Of a stretch of DNA of 64,000 nucleotides, positions 8,830 through 17,822 are shown piece after piece. The position numbers and the translations under genes were made by a program. Numbering within the stretch: the stretch's first letter is position 1; each line of letters starts with the position of its first letter. The notes below the pieces were generated by a model. It worked only from the letters and a program-made list of their open reading frames with translations, was not told where the DNA came from and made no database searches. Source of the DNA: G963662605 sp963667005 (GTDB taxonomy: Bacteria; Bacteroidota; Ignavibacteria; Ignavibacteriales; Ignavibacteriaceae); the NCBI GenBank assembly GCA_963667005.1, contig OY762937.1, positions 2,976,001 to 3,040,000 of the forward strand, read 5' to 3'.

Positions 8830-9406
8830 ACTCAAATATATTAAATTTATTCGTAAGAATGAATCCCGAGGCTTAATTCCTAGCCCATGAAGCAAAGGTG
8901 ATTTTGTCCAGAAGCCTAGGTGAACATCTGAAAATCCCCTCACTCTCAATCTCTCTCCCAAAGGGAGAGAGAGGCAAAAAAATGTGTGTTTCTATCCCTC
9001 TTCTGCCTCTGTATGTCGTCCTTACAGGACTTCAATTATTTTTTAATCCATTACCACGGGTTAAAACCCGTGGCTACAGTTATTCTGTTCCTACGGAACT
9101 TAATCACAAATCTCATTTGAAGCTTCACGTCGGTTGTTGTGCATCCCAAATGGATCATGCCAAAACTTGTGATTTCATGCCTCTTTATAGTCGCATCGCG
9201 ACGAGATAATTGTAGCCCCGCGTGTCAACCCGGGGTTAGTGGTAACATAAAACAAAAGAGCCCCATAGGGGCGACATATTTCTTATATTCTTAATAAACC
9301 CCTGTAAGCGTGCAATTAACTCGCCTTACAACGGAGTCGACATTTATTCGAACTTTCTCCCCCGATTTCCGTAAATTTGTACCAGATTTAATAATTTTTG
9401 TGATTC
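8830..9406. repeat. Intergenic cluster of REP-like hairpins
   Basis: No gene is visible in this 577-bp gap. It holds several perfect inverted repeats with tiny loops: CTCTCTCCC-AAA-GGGAGAGAG at 8951-8971, CCACGGGTT-AA-AACCCGTGG at 9054-9073, and GCCCC-ATA-GGGGC at 9260-9272, plus a looser CCCCG/CGGGG pair near 9215-9237. Similar hairpins recur at 40.9-41.5 kb. The arrangement resembles REP/BIME arrays associated with RAYT transposases, but no such transposase is in the window. Confidence 0.7.
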
Positions 9407-11053
9407 ATGTACTTTAATCATTACCTATTATATTTTAGAATAGCCCGCGAATTATCGGAGCTTCTTACAGGCGCAACGCTTGTTGAGGCATTCACTCAGG
9501 AAAAAGACAAGCTCGTCCTTTGTTTTGCCACAGACTCGGGTCAGCAGTTTATCGAAATATGCACGGAAGCCAGACTCCCCTATATCATCAAAAAGGATAA
9601 CTACGCCCGCGCGAAAAAAAATACCGTCGGGGTGTTTGAATCTTTTTTACCTTTGAATGTAGAAACCGTCCTCATCGCTGAATTTGAGCGCATCGTAGCG
9701 ATAAAATGCGGCGGGATGTATATATGTTTCTTTGTCCGCGGTACACTGAGCAATTGCTTTATTATGGACGAGAACCATCAGATGCTCGCTTCATTTAAGC
9801 AGTATGATGAAATCGAGAAGGCAAAAGTACAACAATCGCTGAACGATATTCTGCTCTACTATCCGGCCATCGAAAATATTGAGCGTTCGGATGTTTTCGT
9901 AACAGAGAGTATTCTCGAAAATCAGAAAAAATTCCCCTTTCTTGGGAAGGCTTTCTTTATGGAGTTTGAAAAATCCGATAAGCAAAATCAAACTCCAGTC
10001 CGGCTTAAGCAGATGGTGCAGGATTTTCTCACGAAACCCTTCGTTCTCGGCATCAACAATGAAAGCCATGAAATCATATTGAAACCGGAATCCTTTTCCG
10101 ATGCAGTGACAGATATTTTTAGCGTGTCAGATTCAGCTCTTCATGCACTGCATGAATATATTATTTACCACTACAGATATGCTGATTTCTTTGCCAGACT
10201 GAAAGATGTAAAATCGAAACTCCAAAAAGAGCATGAGCAATTGAAAGTAAAACTTGAACGCCTGAAACAAGTAACGGAAGAAGAGTCAACCATTGAAAAG
10301 CTGAAAGCACAAGCAGATCTTCTTGCCGCTAACATTTATCAGCTTTCAAAAGGGATGAAAGAAATTTCCTTGCCGGATTTCACCTATCCCGAACTCATGG
10401 TGCATATCCCCTTGCGTGATGACCTGTCACCACAGCAAAACATCGAAGTGTACTATAAAAAATCGAAGTCGTTAACGCAGGCAATTGAACGGGCAAAGGA
10501 ACAGATTCCCGAGGTACAGAAGAAATACGATAAGCTTACAACGCAATTGGAAAAACTTGATATCAGTGACATAGCCAACATTGATGATCTAAAGAAAAAA
10601 ATACCGATGAACAAAGACAATCAGCATAAAAAAGACGAAGTACAGGTTAAGACCATTAAATTTCTTGTGGACGGTAAATACACCGTGCTCGTGGGCAAAG
10701 ACAGCCGCAACAACGACATATTAACATTAAAAGTTGCAAAACCTGAGGATCTGTGGTTCCATGCCAGAGGATGTCCCGGAAGCCATGTAGTATTGCAGGT
10801 GTTCAATTCAAAAGAGCCGGTACAGAAATCAACTATTAAGAAGGCTGCTGCTATTGCCGCATTTTATAGTAAAGCGAAAAACAGCGGTATAACTCCTGTT
10901 GCATACTGTAAGAAAAAATATGTCACCAAGCGCAAAGGCATGAAAGACGGCATGGTTTCCCTGCTCCGCGAGGACGTATTATTAGTCCGCCCGGAAATAC
11001 CAGCTGGAGCGGAATATGTAACTCCCGGCGGAGATATTGAGGATTTGAGTTAA
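9407..11053 (+). CDS. NFACT-family protein (RqcH/Tae2-like, formerly FbpA-like)
   Basis: 548 aa. Order: NFACT-N domain from the N-terminus, two helix-hairpin-helix/coiled-coil sections around residues 260-300 and 340-380 rich in Lys/Glu, and the NFACT-R domain with DLWFHARGCPGSHVVL at about residue 447. Bacterial RqcH recruits tRNA-Ala to stalled 50S subunits and adds C-terminal alanine tails marking nascent chains for degradation. The conserved Asp-Arg pair of RqcH appears here as Glu94-Arg95, and the N-terminal domain looks shorter than in Bacillus. Monocistronic, with no tight neighbours. The family is firm; tailing activity is inferred. Confidence 0.85.
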   Translation: MYFNHYLLYFRIARELSELLTGATLVEAFTQEKDKLVLCFATDSGQQFIEICTEARLPYIIKKDNYARAKKNTVGVFESFLPLNVETVLIAEFERIVAIKCGGMYICFFVRGTLSNCFIMDENHQMLASFKQYDEIEKAKVQQSLNDILLYYPAIENIERSDVFVTESILENQKKFPFLGKAFFMEFEKSDKQNQTPVRLKQMVQDFLTKPFVLGINNESHEIILKPESFSDAVTDIFSVSDSALHALHEYIIYHYRYADFFARLKDVKSKLQKEHEQLKVKLERLKQVTEEESTIEKLKAQADLLAANIYQLSKGMKEISLPDFTYPELMVHIPLRDDLSPQQNIEVYYKKSKSLTQAIERAKEQIPEVQKKYDKLTTQLEKLDISDIANIDDLKKKIPMNKDNQHKKDEVQVKTIKFLVDGKYTVLVGKDSRNNDILTLKVAKPEDLWFHARGCPGSHVVLQVFNSKEPVQKSTIKKAAAIAAFYSKAKNSGITPVAYCKKKYVTKRKGMKDGMVSLLREDVLLVRPEIPAGAEYVTPGGDIEDLS

Positions 11054-11666
11054 AACATCGGATAAATACCTTTTCATCAAAACCTCGCAGATAATTGATG
11101 AGATGAAATTTAGGACAAAAAAAGGACGGTTGTTTTTTTATAACTTGTTACGTATTTTTATTTGTAATAAATGAAAGTGTCCAAATTTTAATATTTAGGC
11201 AAATTTATTATACTTTGGCTGTCTCTATTATAGCTCATTTTTGGTGAAGCTATATAAAGATTTATTATAACAAATTATTTTATGGGGAGAATTATTGTGT
11301 TTGAACTTCCTTCTACCTTACCGCTATTTGAAAAGTATCCAATTAAAAGGCTAATAAATATCAGCAAAATGCGCATGAAGTTGACATTCTCCTCATGCCT
11401 TTTCGCTCTTTAAGTACTAACTCAAAAAATGAATTTTTGTGTTGTCGTAGAAGCGTTATATATATCAAGGTTATTAATCCTGTCGGATAATTTAATTATC
11501 ATCAGGTTAATGATACTTTACTTTTCCTGATAGCGAAAATCAATGCAGAATATGTAAATCAAAAATGTATGTTCACAATAATTAAAAGATAATAAAATAA
11601 ATCACCCGGAGATAAATCACATTAATGGGTGACTTAAAATTCAATACACTAAATAAGGGTTGTACC
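11054..11666. other. AT-rich intergenic region, nothing recognised
   Basis: About 610 bp between the NFACT gene and the FG-GAP protein. Both strands are interrupted by frequent stops and no RNA gene, repeat family or strong terminator was recognised. It probably contains the promoter of the large downstream exported protein, but no convincing -33/-7 pair was found. Confidence 0.5.
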
Positions 11667-14600
11667 ATGGATAATTGTTTATGTAAAAAAGCTGTAATAA
11701 TGATTATTATGTTTTTGCTTTACCTCCCGGAATTCAATGCCTCCAATAATATTGCTTTTAGTATGAATAATTCTATAGGTTTCATTAATGGGGCTACTTT
11801 TACCGCGAAGATGGTATTTAACAGTAACTCTATTTGCACCGACAGAGCGGGTAAGCCAATGTTTAAGCATGGAGATTTTAATGGTGATGGAAGAGATGAT
11901 ATACTATTTATTGTCTCAAATTCAGGAATTTATAATTTAACTGCAATAACTACATCTATAACTTCCGATACAATGGAAAGAATAGCAACCGGAAGCCCCA
12001 CTAGTTCTATTTCTAATTTTGGGATATTAATCTTTGCTGAGGTCGGTGATTTCAACAATGATAAAAAAGATGAGGTCCTACTGGTTTATACTTCTACTAA
12101 CAGCCCTCATGAGATTGCATTAACATGTACTTTAAACAATGGCACTTGGAGTATTCTATCGGGTCCCTATCCTATTACAAATACACAAACCTACGGTTCA
12201 ATGCTGTTTGTTAGGACAGGTGAATTTAATGGGAATGACACAACCGACGCAATTTTTATTTATCAGGATGTTCTCCCCGGTTATCAGACTGCACTAACTT
12301 ATAAACCATATGATGGCAATACTTCTATTGATAATCATTTCCTAAAGATCGGAGGACCTTACCATTTAACTAATTCAAAAATGGGAACCATCAGATTCGT
12401 AAACATTGGAGATTTTAATGGGGATTCGAAAGATGATATAAATATTATTTATGCTAATGACACTCTTCCATATAATTATTGGTCACTAACATACAATCCC
12501 GTCGGTTTATCATCTAATATAGAAAACTTCGGTTGTCTTAGCTATCCCTACAAGTTAACCAACGATAGTATGGGTGTTGTACAATTTTCTGACGTTGGTG
12601 ATTTTAATAATGACGGGAAGGAAGATCTTATATATGTGTATCGAAATAATTCTTCTCAACAAGATTGGGTTTTGTGCTATAATCCAACTAGCAATTCGAA
12701 TGATACAAATTTTACCAAAGTAGGGGCTGCATATCATATAACCAGTGTTTGGAGTTATGGTACAATTAGAACAATGAATGTTGGCGATTTTAATGGAGAT
12801 GGAAATACCGAAATTGCAGTAACATACCGCCGCGATAATGAAACGGCACTGAAATCAATGAGTTATTCGGTTGCTAATGGAAATTTTGTACTTGCAAGCA
12901 CATATTGGAATCACGAAATACAGGATATTGATTCGGTTTCAGTAATTGATTTTAATTATTCTATAACTGTTGGCTCTATGGTAAAATATATGAGTAGTAT
13001 CTCTGACAGGGGATTTAAACCATTGCCGGAGAATAGAAATTCTAACTCCCCAGGCAATTTCATTCTTGGCTGGTGGGGATCTTTGGGTGCAGTAGAAGAC
13101 TATCCTTATAGTGATGCACGAATTAATACATTAGGACCTATCGTGAGTCAATTCTCAAATAACGATCCTTCAAACTCTGTTTTCGTCGGGCTTGATCCAG
13201 AATATTGTTTAGCTGGAGCTCCGAAGTGTCCTACTGATACTACATGTATTGATACGCTAATTAAGAGGTTCAAATATTCCGACAATATTGATGCTAATTA
13301 CACGCCAAAATTTGCAAAAAATATAATAGTCCAAGCTTATCAATCAAAATATCAGAACATAGATACCATATGTCCATACATCCCGAGTATTTCCGATGCA
13401 CAGTTTACAAAAGCATTTTGTAGAATTGACACGAATACGTCTTTCAATTCAAATATCGGTGGATACTATCTCGGAGATGACATTCACGATGTAGCCATCA
13501 AAAAAGCACCGGACTATTGGAATGCACAACCTAATTGGAACACTGCACTGTTAGATTTAAATAGTTATATACATTTGCATTCAAACAAGCTCACTTTTGC
13601 AGGAGAAACTTTTGATGGCTTGATGTGGGCTTACGATACTATCGCCTTTCCAGCGCAGAATACGTCATTTTGTGATGTGCCTGTAATGTATGAATATGTG
13701 TATTGGGCGAATAATCCGGAAACCAATACGGAAGAATTACAGCTTAACCTAGTACCGAAACTTGAAATGTTGCGGAGACGGACAGTCAGTGCTTCACAAC
13801 CTGGTTTTCTATACTGTGTGCAAGCACACAAAGATAATTATTGTAGCCGCAGAGCACCTACGCCATTTGAATCAAGATATGATCTGTTTAACGCAATTAT
13901 TCACGGCGCTGGAGGAGTGGCATCCTGGTCTTTAAATGTAACAGATTCTGCTATAACTTCGAATATTATTAATATTAATAAAGAGATTCGTGAAAATTAC
14001 TCCGGCAAATTATTTCAGACATTATGCTATGGTCGTGATACGACTTTTCTTGTGACCTCCAGCAAAGATAGTTTTAATAAGGATTTTGGTACAAAAATTG
14101 GCGGTCAGATATCAGATATCAATTATATTGCCAGAGCAGAAAATACGAATATAAATGGCTCAAAATTCCTATTGACAGTAAATAATAGCCGTGAAAGTGT
14201 TAGTAATACGATTTATTATTTACCAGCAAATTTGGCTGCGAATTCGTGTTATGAGTATCTCAATACTGGGGCACGTCAGTCGCGACCTTTAGATTCAATC
14301 ATAATTAAAGGGACTAAATATAAAACACTCACCGTATCTACATACGAAAAATTTGAAGTGAAGATTTTTGGCTTTAATGTTCCACTTTCTTCATCTCCAC
14401 GTATCAATTCTCAAAATCAAAACGTAAAATATATTCCAATTAAAAGCGAGCTCATGCCAAACTACCCGAACCCGTTTAATCCAACAACAACAATAAATTA
14501 TACACTCGGTACTAACGGACTTGCAAAGCTTTCAATTTATAATATGCTCGGACAACAAGTTATTACTTTAGTAAATGAGATTCAAGGTATCGGCAATCAT

Positions 14601-14717
14601 TCGATACGGTGGGATGGAGTAGATAATTGGGGTAAAAAAGTTAGTAGCGGTGTTTATTTTTATAAACTTGAGACAGAAGATTTAGTAAATATTAAAAAGA
14701 TGCTTCTTGTTAAATAG
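11667..14717 (+). CDS. Large exported FG-GAP-repeat protein with putative glycoside-hydrolase-like domain and T9SS sorting domain
   Basis: 1016 aa from the ATG at 11667, chosen because the signal peptide (charged start, then a hydrophobic run to PEFNA) begins there; an in-frame ATG at 11625 is 14 codons earlier. The N-terminal third has six FG-GAP/VCBS-like repeats with Ca-binding loops such as GDFNGDGRDD and GDFNNDGKED, about 60-70 residues apart, probably a beta-propeller. The middle contains GGYYLGDDIHD, AGETFDGLMWAYDT and HGAGGVASWSL, reminiscent of TIM-barrel glycoside hydrolases; this is inference. The C-terminus is a type A T9SS sorting domain (NYPNPFNPTTTINYTL to the final KKMLLVK). 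Likely a surface or secreted carbohydrate-related protein; the substrate is unknown. Confidence 0.75.
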   Translation: MDNCLCKKAVIMIIMFLLYLPEFNASNNIAFSMNNSIGFINGATFTAKMVFNSNSICTDRAGKPMFKHGDFNGDGRDDILFIVSNSGIYNLTAITTSITSDTMERIATGSPTSSISNFGILIFAEVGDFNNDKKDEVLLVYTSTNSPHEIALTCTLNNGTWSILSGPYPITNTQTYGSMLFVRTGEFNGNDTTDAIFIYQDVLPGYQTALTYKPYDGNTSIDNHFLKIGGPYHLTNSKMGTIRFVNIGDFNGDSKDDINIIYANDTLPYNYWSLTYNPVGLSSNIENFGCLSYPYKLTNDSMGVVQFSDVGDFNNDGKEDLIYVYRNNSSQQDWVLCYNPTSNSNDTNFTKVGAAYHITSVWSYGTIRTMNVGDFNGDGNTEIAVTYRRDNETALKSMSYSVANGNFVLASTYWNHEIQDIDSVSVIDFNYSITVGSMVKYMSSISDRGFKPLPENRNSNSPGNFILGWWGSLGAVEDYPYSDARINTLGPIVSQFSNNDPSNSVFVGLDPEYCLAGAPKCPTDTTCIDTLIKRFKYSDNIDANYTPKFAKNIIVQAYQSKYQNIDTICPYIPSISDAQFTKAFCRIDTNTSFNSNIGGYYLGDDIHDVAIKKAPDYWNAQPNWNTALLDLNSYIHLHSNKLTFAGETFDGLMWAYDTIAFPAQNTSFCDVPVMYEYVYWANNPETNTEELQLNLVPKLEMLRRRTVSASQPGFLYCVQAHKDNYCSRRAPTPFESRYDLFNAIIHGAGGVASWSLNVTDSAITSNIININKEIRENYSGKLFQTLCYGRDTTFLVTSSKDSFNKDFGTKIGGQISDINYIARAENTNINGSKFLLTVNNSRESVSNTIYYLPANLAANSCYEYLNTGARQSRPLDSIIIKGTKYKTLTVSTYEKFEVKIFGFNVPLSSSPRINSQNQNVKYIPIKSELMPNYPNPFNPTTTINYTLGTNGLAKLSIYNMLGQQVITLVNEIQGIGNHSIRWDGVDNWGKKVSSGVYFYKLETEDLVNIKKMLLVK

Positions 14718-14946
14718 GTATAAATACAATATGCCGCTGATATAATTTGACAAACATTTGGTAATTTATCAAAGAAAGGCTGGTGCAACACATCAGCCTA
14801 CTTTTTTTATCCTTGCCAACTTTCAATAGTATGCTAAGAGGATGAGAAGCACTTATTTTTGTCTCATATCTGTACTCTAAAGCTAATAATTTTTAATATT
14901 ACCTTACAATCGTTGTGAAAAATGAGGATTTTAGCTAACGAACAGT

Positions 14947-14977
14947 TTGCTTAAAAAAGGAAAAAGCTTTATATTTG
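14947..14977 (+). promoter_or_regulatory. Bacteroidota-type promoter of tRNA-Arg
   Basis: TTG at 14947-14949 and TATATTTG at 14970-14977 with a 20-bp spacer fit the Bacteroidota -33/-7 consensus (TTG, TAnnTTTG). The predicted start is a few bases before the tRNA at 14990. It is close to an ideal example of the promoter type for this genome. Confidence 0.65.
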
Positions 14978-14989
14978 TTATTCATTTTT

Positions 14990-15063
14990 GCACCCGTAGC
15001 TTAATTGGATAGAGCATCTGACTACGGATCAGAAGGTTCGGGGTTCGAATCCCTGCGGGTGTA
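14990..15063 (+). tRNA. tRNA-Arg (anticodon ACG)
   Basis: A 74-nt cloverleaf. The acceptor stem GCACCCG pairs with CGGGTGT (G-U at the first pair). The D arm is GCTTAATTGGATAGAGC, the anticodon arm has loop CTACGGA giving ACG, and the T arm carries GGTTCGAATCC. The discriminator base is A and CCA is not encoded. A34 of this tRNA is the usual substrate of TadA, whose gene lies about 850 bp downstream. Confidence 0.96.
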
Positions 15064-15065
15064 CT

Positions 15066-15091
15066 AAGGTCGCTACTAAGCGACCTTTTTT
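15066..15091 (+). terminator. Rho-independent terminator of tRNA-Arg
   Basis: AAGGTCGCT and AGCGACCTT form a 9-bp stem with a 4-nt loop, followed by TTTTTTG. It sits 3 nt after the tRNA. Confidence 0.88.
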
Positions 15092-15098
15092 GTTTTAA

Positions 15099-15155
15099 AT
15101 CAGGAATTTCGGGGTTCTGCCAAAGGCATCCCCTGGAGAATCCCTGCGGGTGTAC
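15099..15155 (+). repeat. Partial duplicate of the tRNA-Arg 3' part, interrupted by a hairpin
   Basis: 15138-15155 is an exact 18-bp copy of the tRNA 3' end (15047-15064), and 15099-15117 matches 15028-15046 at 16 of 19 positions. Between them is a 20-nt insertion with TGCC-AAA-GGCA at its centre. So the anticodon-stem 3' side, variable loop and T-arm/acceptor 3' strand are repeated, split by a short hairpin. It cannot fold as a tRNA. No integrase is near. A tRNA remnant or att-like trace is the best reading. Confidence 0.6.
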
Positions 15156-15160
15156 AAACA

Positions 15161-15194
15161 AAATAGCCTGTACGAAAGTACGGGCTATTTTTTT
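15161..15194 (+). terminator. Second rho-independent terminator after the tRNA remnant
   Basis: AAATAGCC...GTAC-GAAA...GTAC...GGCTATTT followed by TTTT: a strong stem with a GAAA tetraloop-like turn. It lies directly after the tRNA-like remnant, so the remnant copied a gene-plus-terminator layout. Confidence 0.8.
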
Positions 15195-15417
15195 GTATAT
15201 CCACTTTAGATTGAAAACTTGGTTCCCCACAGAATCCCGGCTTGTCGGGTAATTCATTATGCTTGTCATACCGTATTGTTTACTCTCACATTTACTTAAA
15301 TATTCCTAAGACCATTCATCAGTTTTTCCTTTTTCTTTTACACTGTTTTAATATTTTAGTCATGCTATTTAGTAGTAATTCTAAATTTAGCTTTCTTCAA
15401 TTGATTTTGATTTACTT

Positions 15418-15786
15418 ATGTCTTTTACGTATACTTTTAAACCAACTCCTGTTTATCTTTTAATCACTTTACAGGGAGTGATGGATGATTTAAATGGAGT
15501 TCGCGATTTCGGCAAAGCGGCAAGAGAATATCTTTCCTGCGGAGCATTTTCTAGCGTATTAGTTGATGAACGTGAATTGGTTCACAGACTTTCGAAACAA
15601 AATCTGCTTTTGATTGCTGAAAAATTGGCAAATGAGTATAAACAGATCCAGAAATTTGCACTTGCCGGCTCGCGCGATGATGCAAAACAACGTGATCTAT
15701 TCGCGGGGTTCGCCACAGCTCTGGATTTCAGGATGTGTTCTTTCGAAAATATCGAAGAAGCCAGACAGTGGCTTGCAAATGAATAA
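15418..15786 (+). CDS. SpoIIAA/STAS-like small protein of unknown function
   Basis: 122 aa, cytosolic, without signal peptide. The alternation of beta strands and helices (ITLQGVMDD, FSSVLVDERE, KFALAGSRDD, then a final helix EEARQWLANE) resembles the SpoIIAA-like/STAS fold, in which small proteins bind partners or lipids. No phosphorylatable serine motif of anti-anti-sigma factors is obvious. It stands alone between the tRNA region and tadA, about 120 bp from the latter. The role is unknown. Confidence 0.6.
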   Translation: MSFTYTFKPTPVYLLITLQGVMDDLNGVRDFGKAAREYLSCGAFSSVLVDERELVHRLSKQNLLLIAEKLANEYKQIQKFALAGSRDDAKQRDLFAGFATALDFRMCSFENIEEARQWLANE

Positions 15787-15913
15787 AAGTTAACCTACTT
15801 AATCCTCTTATTTGATTTCTTTGCTTCTTACTAGTCATTGATCTCCTCTCAGATTCAAACACTCGCACAATTACACATTTTGCCGTATATTTAATTTTCT
15901 TTTTTTGAAGATT

Positions 15914-16378
15914 ATGTTATTCTCAGAGACACATTATAATTTTATGCGCAGAGCCATTCAGGAAGCGGTGACCGCTTATGAAGAGGACGAAGTACCTGTC
16001 GGTGCCGTGATTGTTCATAAGAACAGAATTATCGGCCGCGGATATAACCGGAATGAAGCTTTGCAGGATCCGACAGCCCATGCTGAAATCATCGCTCTTA
16101 CGGCGGCTGCCAATGCGCTTGGAACGAATAAGTTGAACGAGTGTGATATATTTGTAACTCTCGAACCCTGTGTCATGTGTACCGGTGCCCTGCTCTTAGC
16201 ACGTATCAAAACGCTGTATTTTGGTGCCTTCGATCCTAAATACGGTGCTTGCGGTTCTCTATACAACATTCCGCAGGAAAATAAGTATAATCACAAAATT
16301 GAAGTGTTCTCAGGATTGGAAGAAGATGCGTGCAAAACGATTTTACAGCAATTTTTTCAGAAGAAACGAAGCAATTAG
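15914..16378 (+). CDS. tadA: tRNA-specific adenosine deaminase TadA
   Basis: 154 aa from the ATG at 15914 (a TTG three codons upstream is possible). It converts A34 to inosine in tRNA-Arg(ACG). The zinc/catalytic motifs are intact: HAEII with the catalytic Glu, and EPCVMCTGAL with PCxxC. The C-terminal helix ending ILQQFFQKKR matches the tRNA-binding tail of TadA rather than of cytosine deaminases. adk starts 18 bp downstream, so the two are probably co-transcribed. Confidence 0.93.
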   Translation: MLFSETHYNFMRRAIQEAVTAYEEDEVPVGAVIVHKNRIIGRGYNRNEALQDPTAHAEIIALTAAANALGTNKLNECDIFVTLEPCVMCTGALLLARIKTLYFGAFDPKYGACGSLYNIPQENKYNHKIEVFSGLEEDACKTILQQFFQKKRSN

Positions 16379-16396
16379 GAAAGTTCTTTAAACACA

Positions 16397-17059
16397 ATGC
16401 ATTTAATTATATTCGGTCCCCCCGGCGTCGGTAAAGGGACACAAGCAAAATTACTAAGTCAGCGTTTATTCATACCACATATATCAACCGGTGACATACT
16501 CCGTGAGGAAGCCCGCAAAGGCTCCGAGCTTGGACTGCGTGCAAAAAAAATTATTGACGGGGGAAACTTCGTTGACGATGAAACCATGGTCGCCATTATC
16601 AAAGAAACACTCTTGCAGGAACGCTGCAAGAATGGATTTATTCTCGATGGCTTTCCGAGAACGGTTGAACAGGCTGAACGCCTGCATGATCTGTTCACTG
16701 AATTGAAAATTGTCGGTGTGGTTTTGCTTAATCTTTCAGCAACTGAAGATACACTGATTTACCGCCTGACTCACCGCAGAAGCTGTAAATCCTGCCACGA
16801 ACTATTTATCCTTGATGATATCGCCCATCTTCCCGCCTGTCCTAAGTGCGGTGCAGAGAACAGCTTTTATCATCGTGAAGATGATAAGGAAGTCGTGATT
16901 AAGAAACGGTTTGGAATTTTTGAAGAAACAACGAAACCGGTACTGGATTTCTACAAAGGTAAAAAAGTAATTATTGATATTGATGCTGAGCCGTCAATTG
17001 AAGACATCAACAAAGATATTCTCAGTCATATTTTGTATGGCGTGAATGCAACGATATAA
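16397..17059 (+). CDS. adk: Adenylate kinase, zinc-type LID
   Basis: 220 aa, long-form adenylate kinase (ATP + AMP to 2 ADP). P-loop GPPGVGKGTQA at residues 7-17, STGDILREE AMP site, DGFPRT motif, and a LID domain with four cysteines (CKSC...CPKC), so zinc-stabilised as in Bacillus-type enzymes. Translation may be coupled to tadA, 18 bp upstream. The gene is followed by a copy of a dispersed intergenic repeat. Confidence 0.96.
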   Translation: MHLIIFGPPGVGKGTQAKLLSQRLFIPHISTGDILREEARKGSELGLRAKKIIDGGNFVDDETMVAIIKETLLQERCKNGFILDGFPRTVEQAERLHDLFTELKIVGVVLLNLSATEDTLIYRLTHRRSCKSCHELFILDDIAHLPACPKCGAENSFYHREDDKEVVIKKRFGIFEETTKPVLDFYKGKKVIIDIDAEPSIEDINKDILSHILYGVNATI

Positions 17060-17068
17060 TAGCCGCAA

Positions 17069-17112
17069 TAGAACGCGGATGACACGGATAACACTGATTT
17101 TCACGGATATTA
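17069..17112 (+). repeat. Dispersed 44-bp intergenic repeat, copy 1
   Basis: GAACGCGGATGACACGGATAAC followed by a CACGGAT segment. Near-identical copies occur at 38203-38245 (same strand) and, inverted, at 38502-38541 and 40993-41036. All are intergenic. Confidence 0.75.
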
Positions 17113-17147
17113 TTTGTAAAGAAGAAATCTAAGACAGGTGCAATCAA

Positions 17148-17822
17148 CTATTTCGGGCGGTCGAAGATTTCTAGTTTGCCGTTATTGAGTCTCAGTATCT
17201 TACCATCTCCCCGCTTGACCATCTCATAATTGTGAGTAGCGAATATAACCGCTGTTCCCTTTGCGTTGATGCGTTTCAATAGTTCAAGAATTTCAATGGA
17301 GTTTTCCGGATCGAGATTTCCTGTCGGTTCATCAGCCAAAATCAACATTGGATTGTTGATAATCGCCCGCGCAATTCCGACACGCTGAAGCTCACCGCCC
17401 GATAGCTCTTCGGGCTTGCTTTTTAGTTTATTTACCAACCCTACTTCATTCAAAACTTCAAGAACTTTCTTTTTGATATTCTTCGGATTGTATCCTGTTA
17501 CCTCAAGGATAAACGCCAGATTCTCATAAACGTTTCTGTCACGAATCAACTTGAAATCCTGAAATATAATACCCAGTTTCCGCCGTACTTTCAGGATATC
17601 TTTATGTTTAATTCTTTTTGAAGAAAATTCACCAACGGTAATTTCACCCTTGGTCGGCAGCAGGTTAAAATATATCAACTGCATCAGGGTACTTTTACCT
17701 GAGCCGCTTTTACCTACCAGAAATAAAAATTCACCGGGAGCCATTTCAAATGATGCGTCCTTGATGATCTCCTGACCGTTATAGCCGAATGCTAATTCTT
17801 TTAATTCTATTATTGATTTCAC
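17148..17822 (-). CDS. FtsE-like ABC transporter ATP-binding protein
   Basis: 224 aa from a GTG at 17822 that overlaps the methyltransferase stop by 4 bp (GTGA). A complete ABC ATPase: Walker A GKSGSGKST, Q-loop FQDFKLI, signature LSGGELQRV, Walker B LILADEPTGNLD and the H-loop ATHN. The DFKLIRDRNVYENLAF segment and size are typical of FtsE, which with FtsX activates septal peptidoglycan hydrolases. No ftsX is adjacent, so the partner is elsewhere. A LolD/MacB-type exporter ATPase is the main alternative. Confidence 0.82.
   Translation of the reverse strand: MKSIIELKELAFGYNGQEIIKDASFEMAPGEFLFLVGKSGSGKSTLMQLIYFNLLPTKGEITVGEFSSKRIKHKDILKVRRKLGIIFQDFKLIRDRNVYENLAFILEVTGYNPKNIKKKVLEVLNEVGLVNKLKSKPEELSGGELQRVGIARAIINNPMLILADEPTGNLDPENSIEILELLKRINAKGTAVIFATHNYEMVKRGDGKILRLNNGKLEIFDRPK

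Noticed and set aside
8830..8961. N-terminal extension of the PASTA protein
   Set aside because: The extra 44 codons overlap a hairpin repeat and precede the membrane helix without any family similarity; the ATG at 8829 is the natural start.
8898..9209. Open frame of 103 codons upstream of the NFACT gene
   Set aside because: It consists entirely of REP-like hairpins and overlaps the PASTA gene's upstream region.
15064..15155. Genomic island inserted at tRNA-Arg
   Set aside because: The direct repeats are only 91 bp apart and no integrase or cargo is between or near them; kept only as a remnant.
15242..15463. Plus-strand open frame of 73 codons between the tRNA and the STAS-like gene
   Set aside because: Low-complexity, Leu/Phe-rich translation of AT-rich DNA with no ribosome-binding site and overlap with the next gene.
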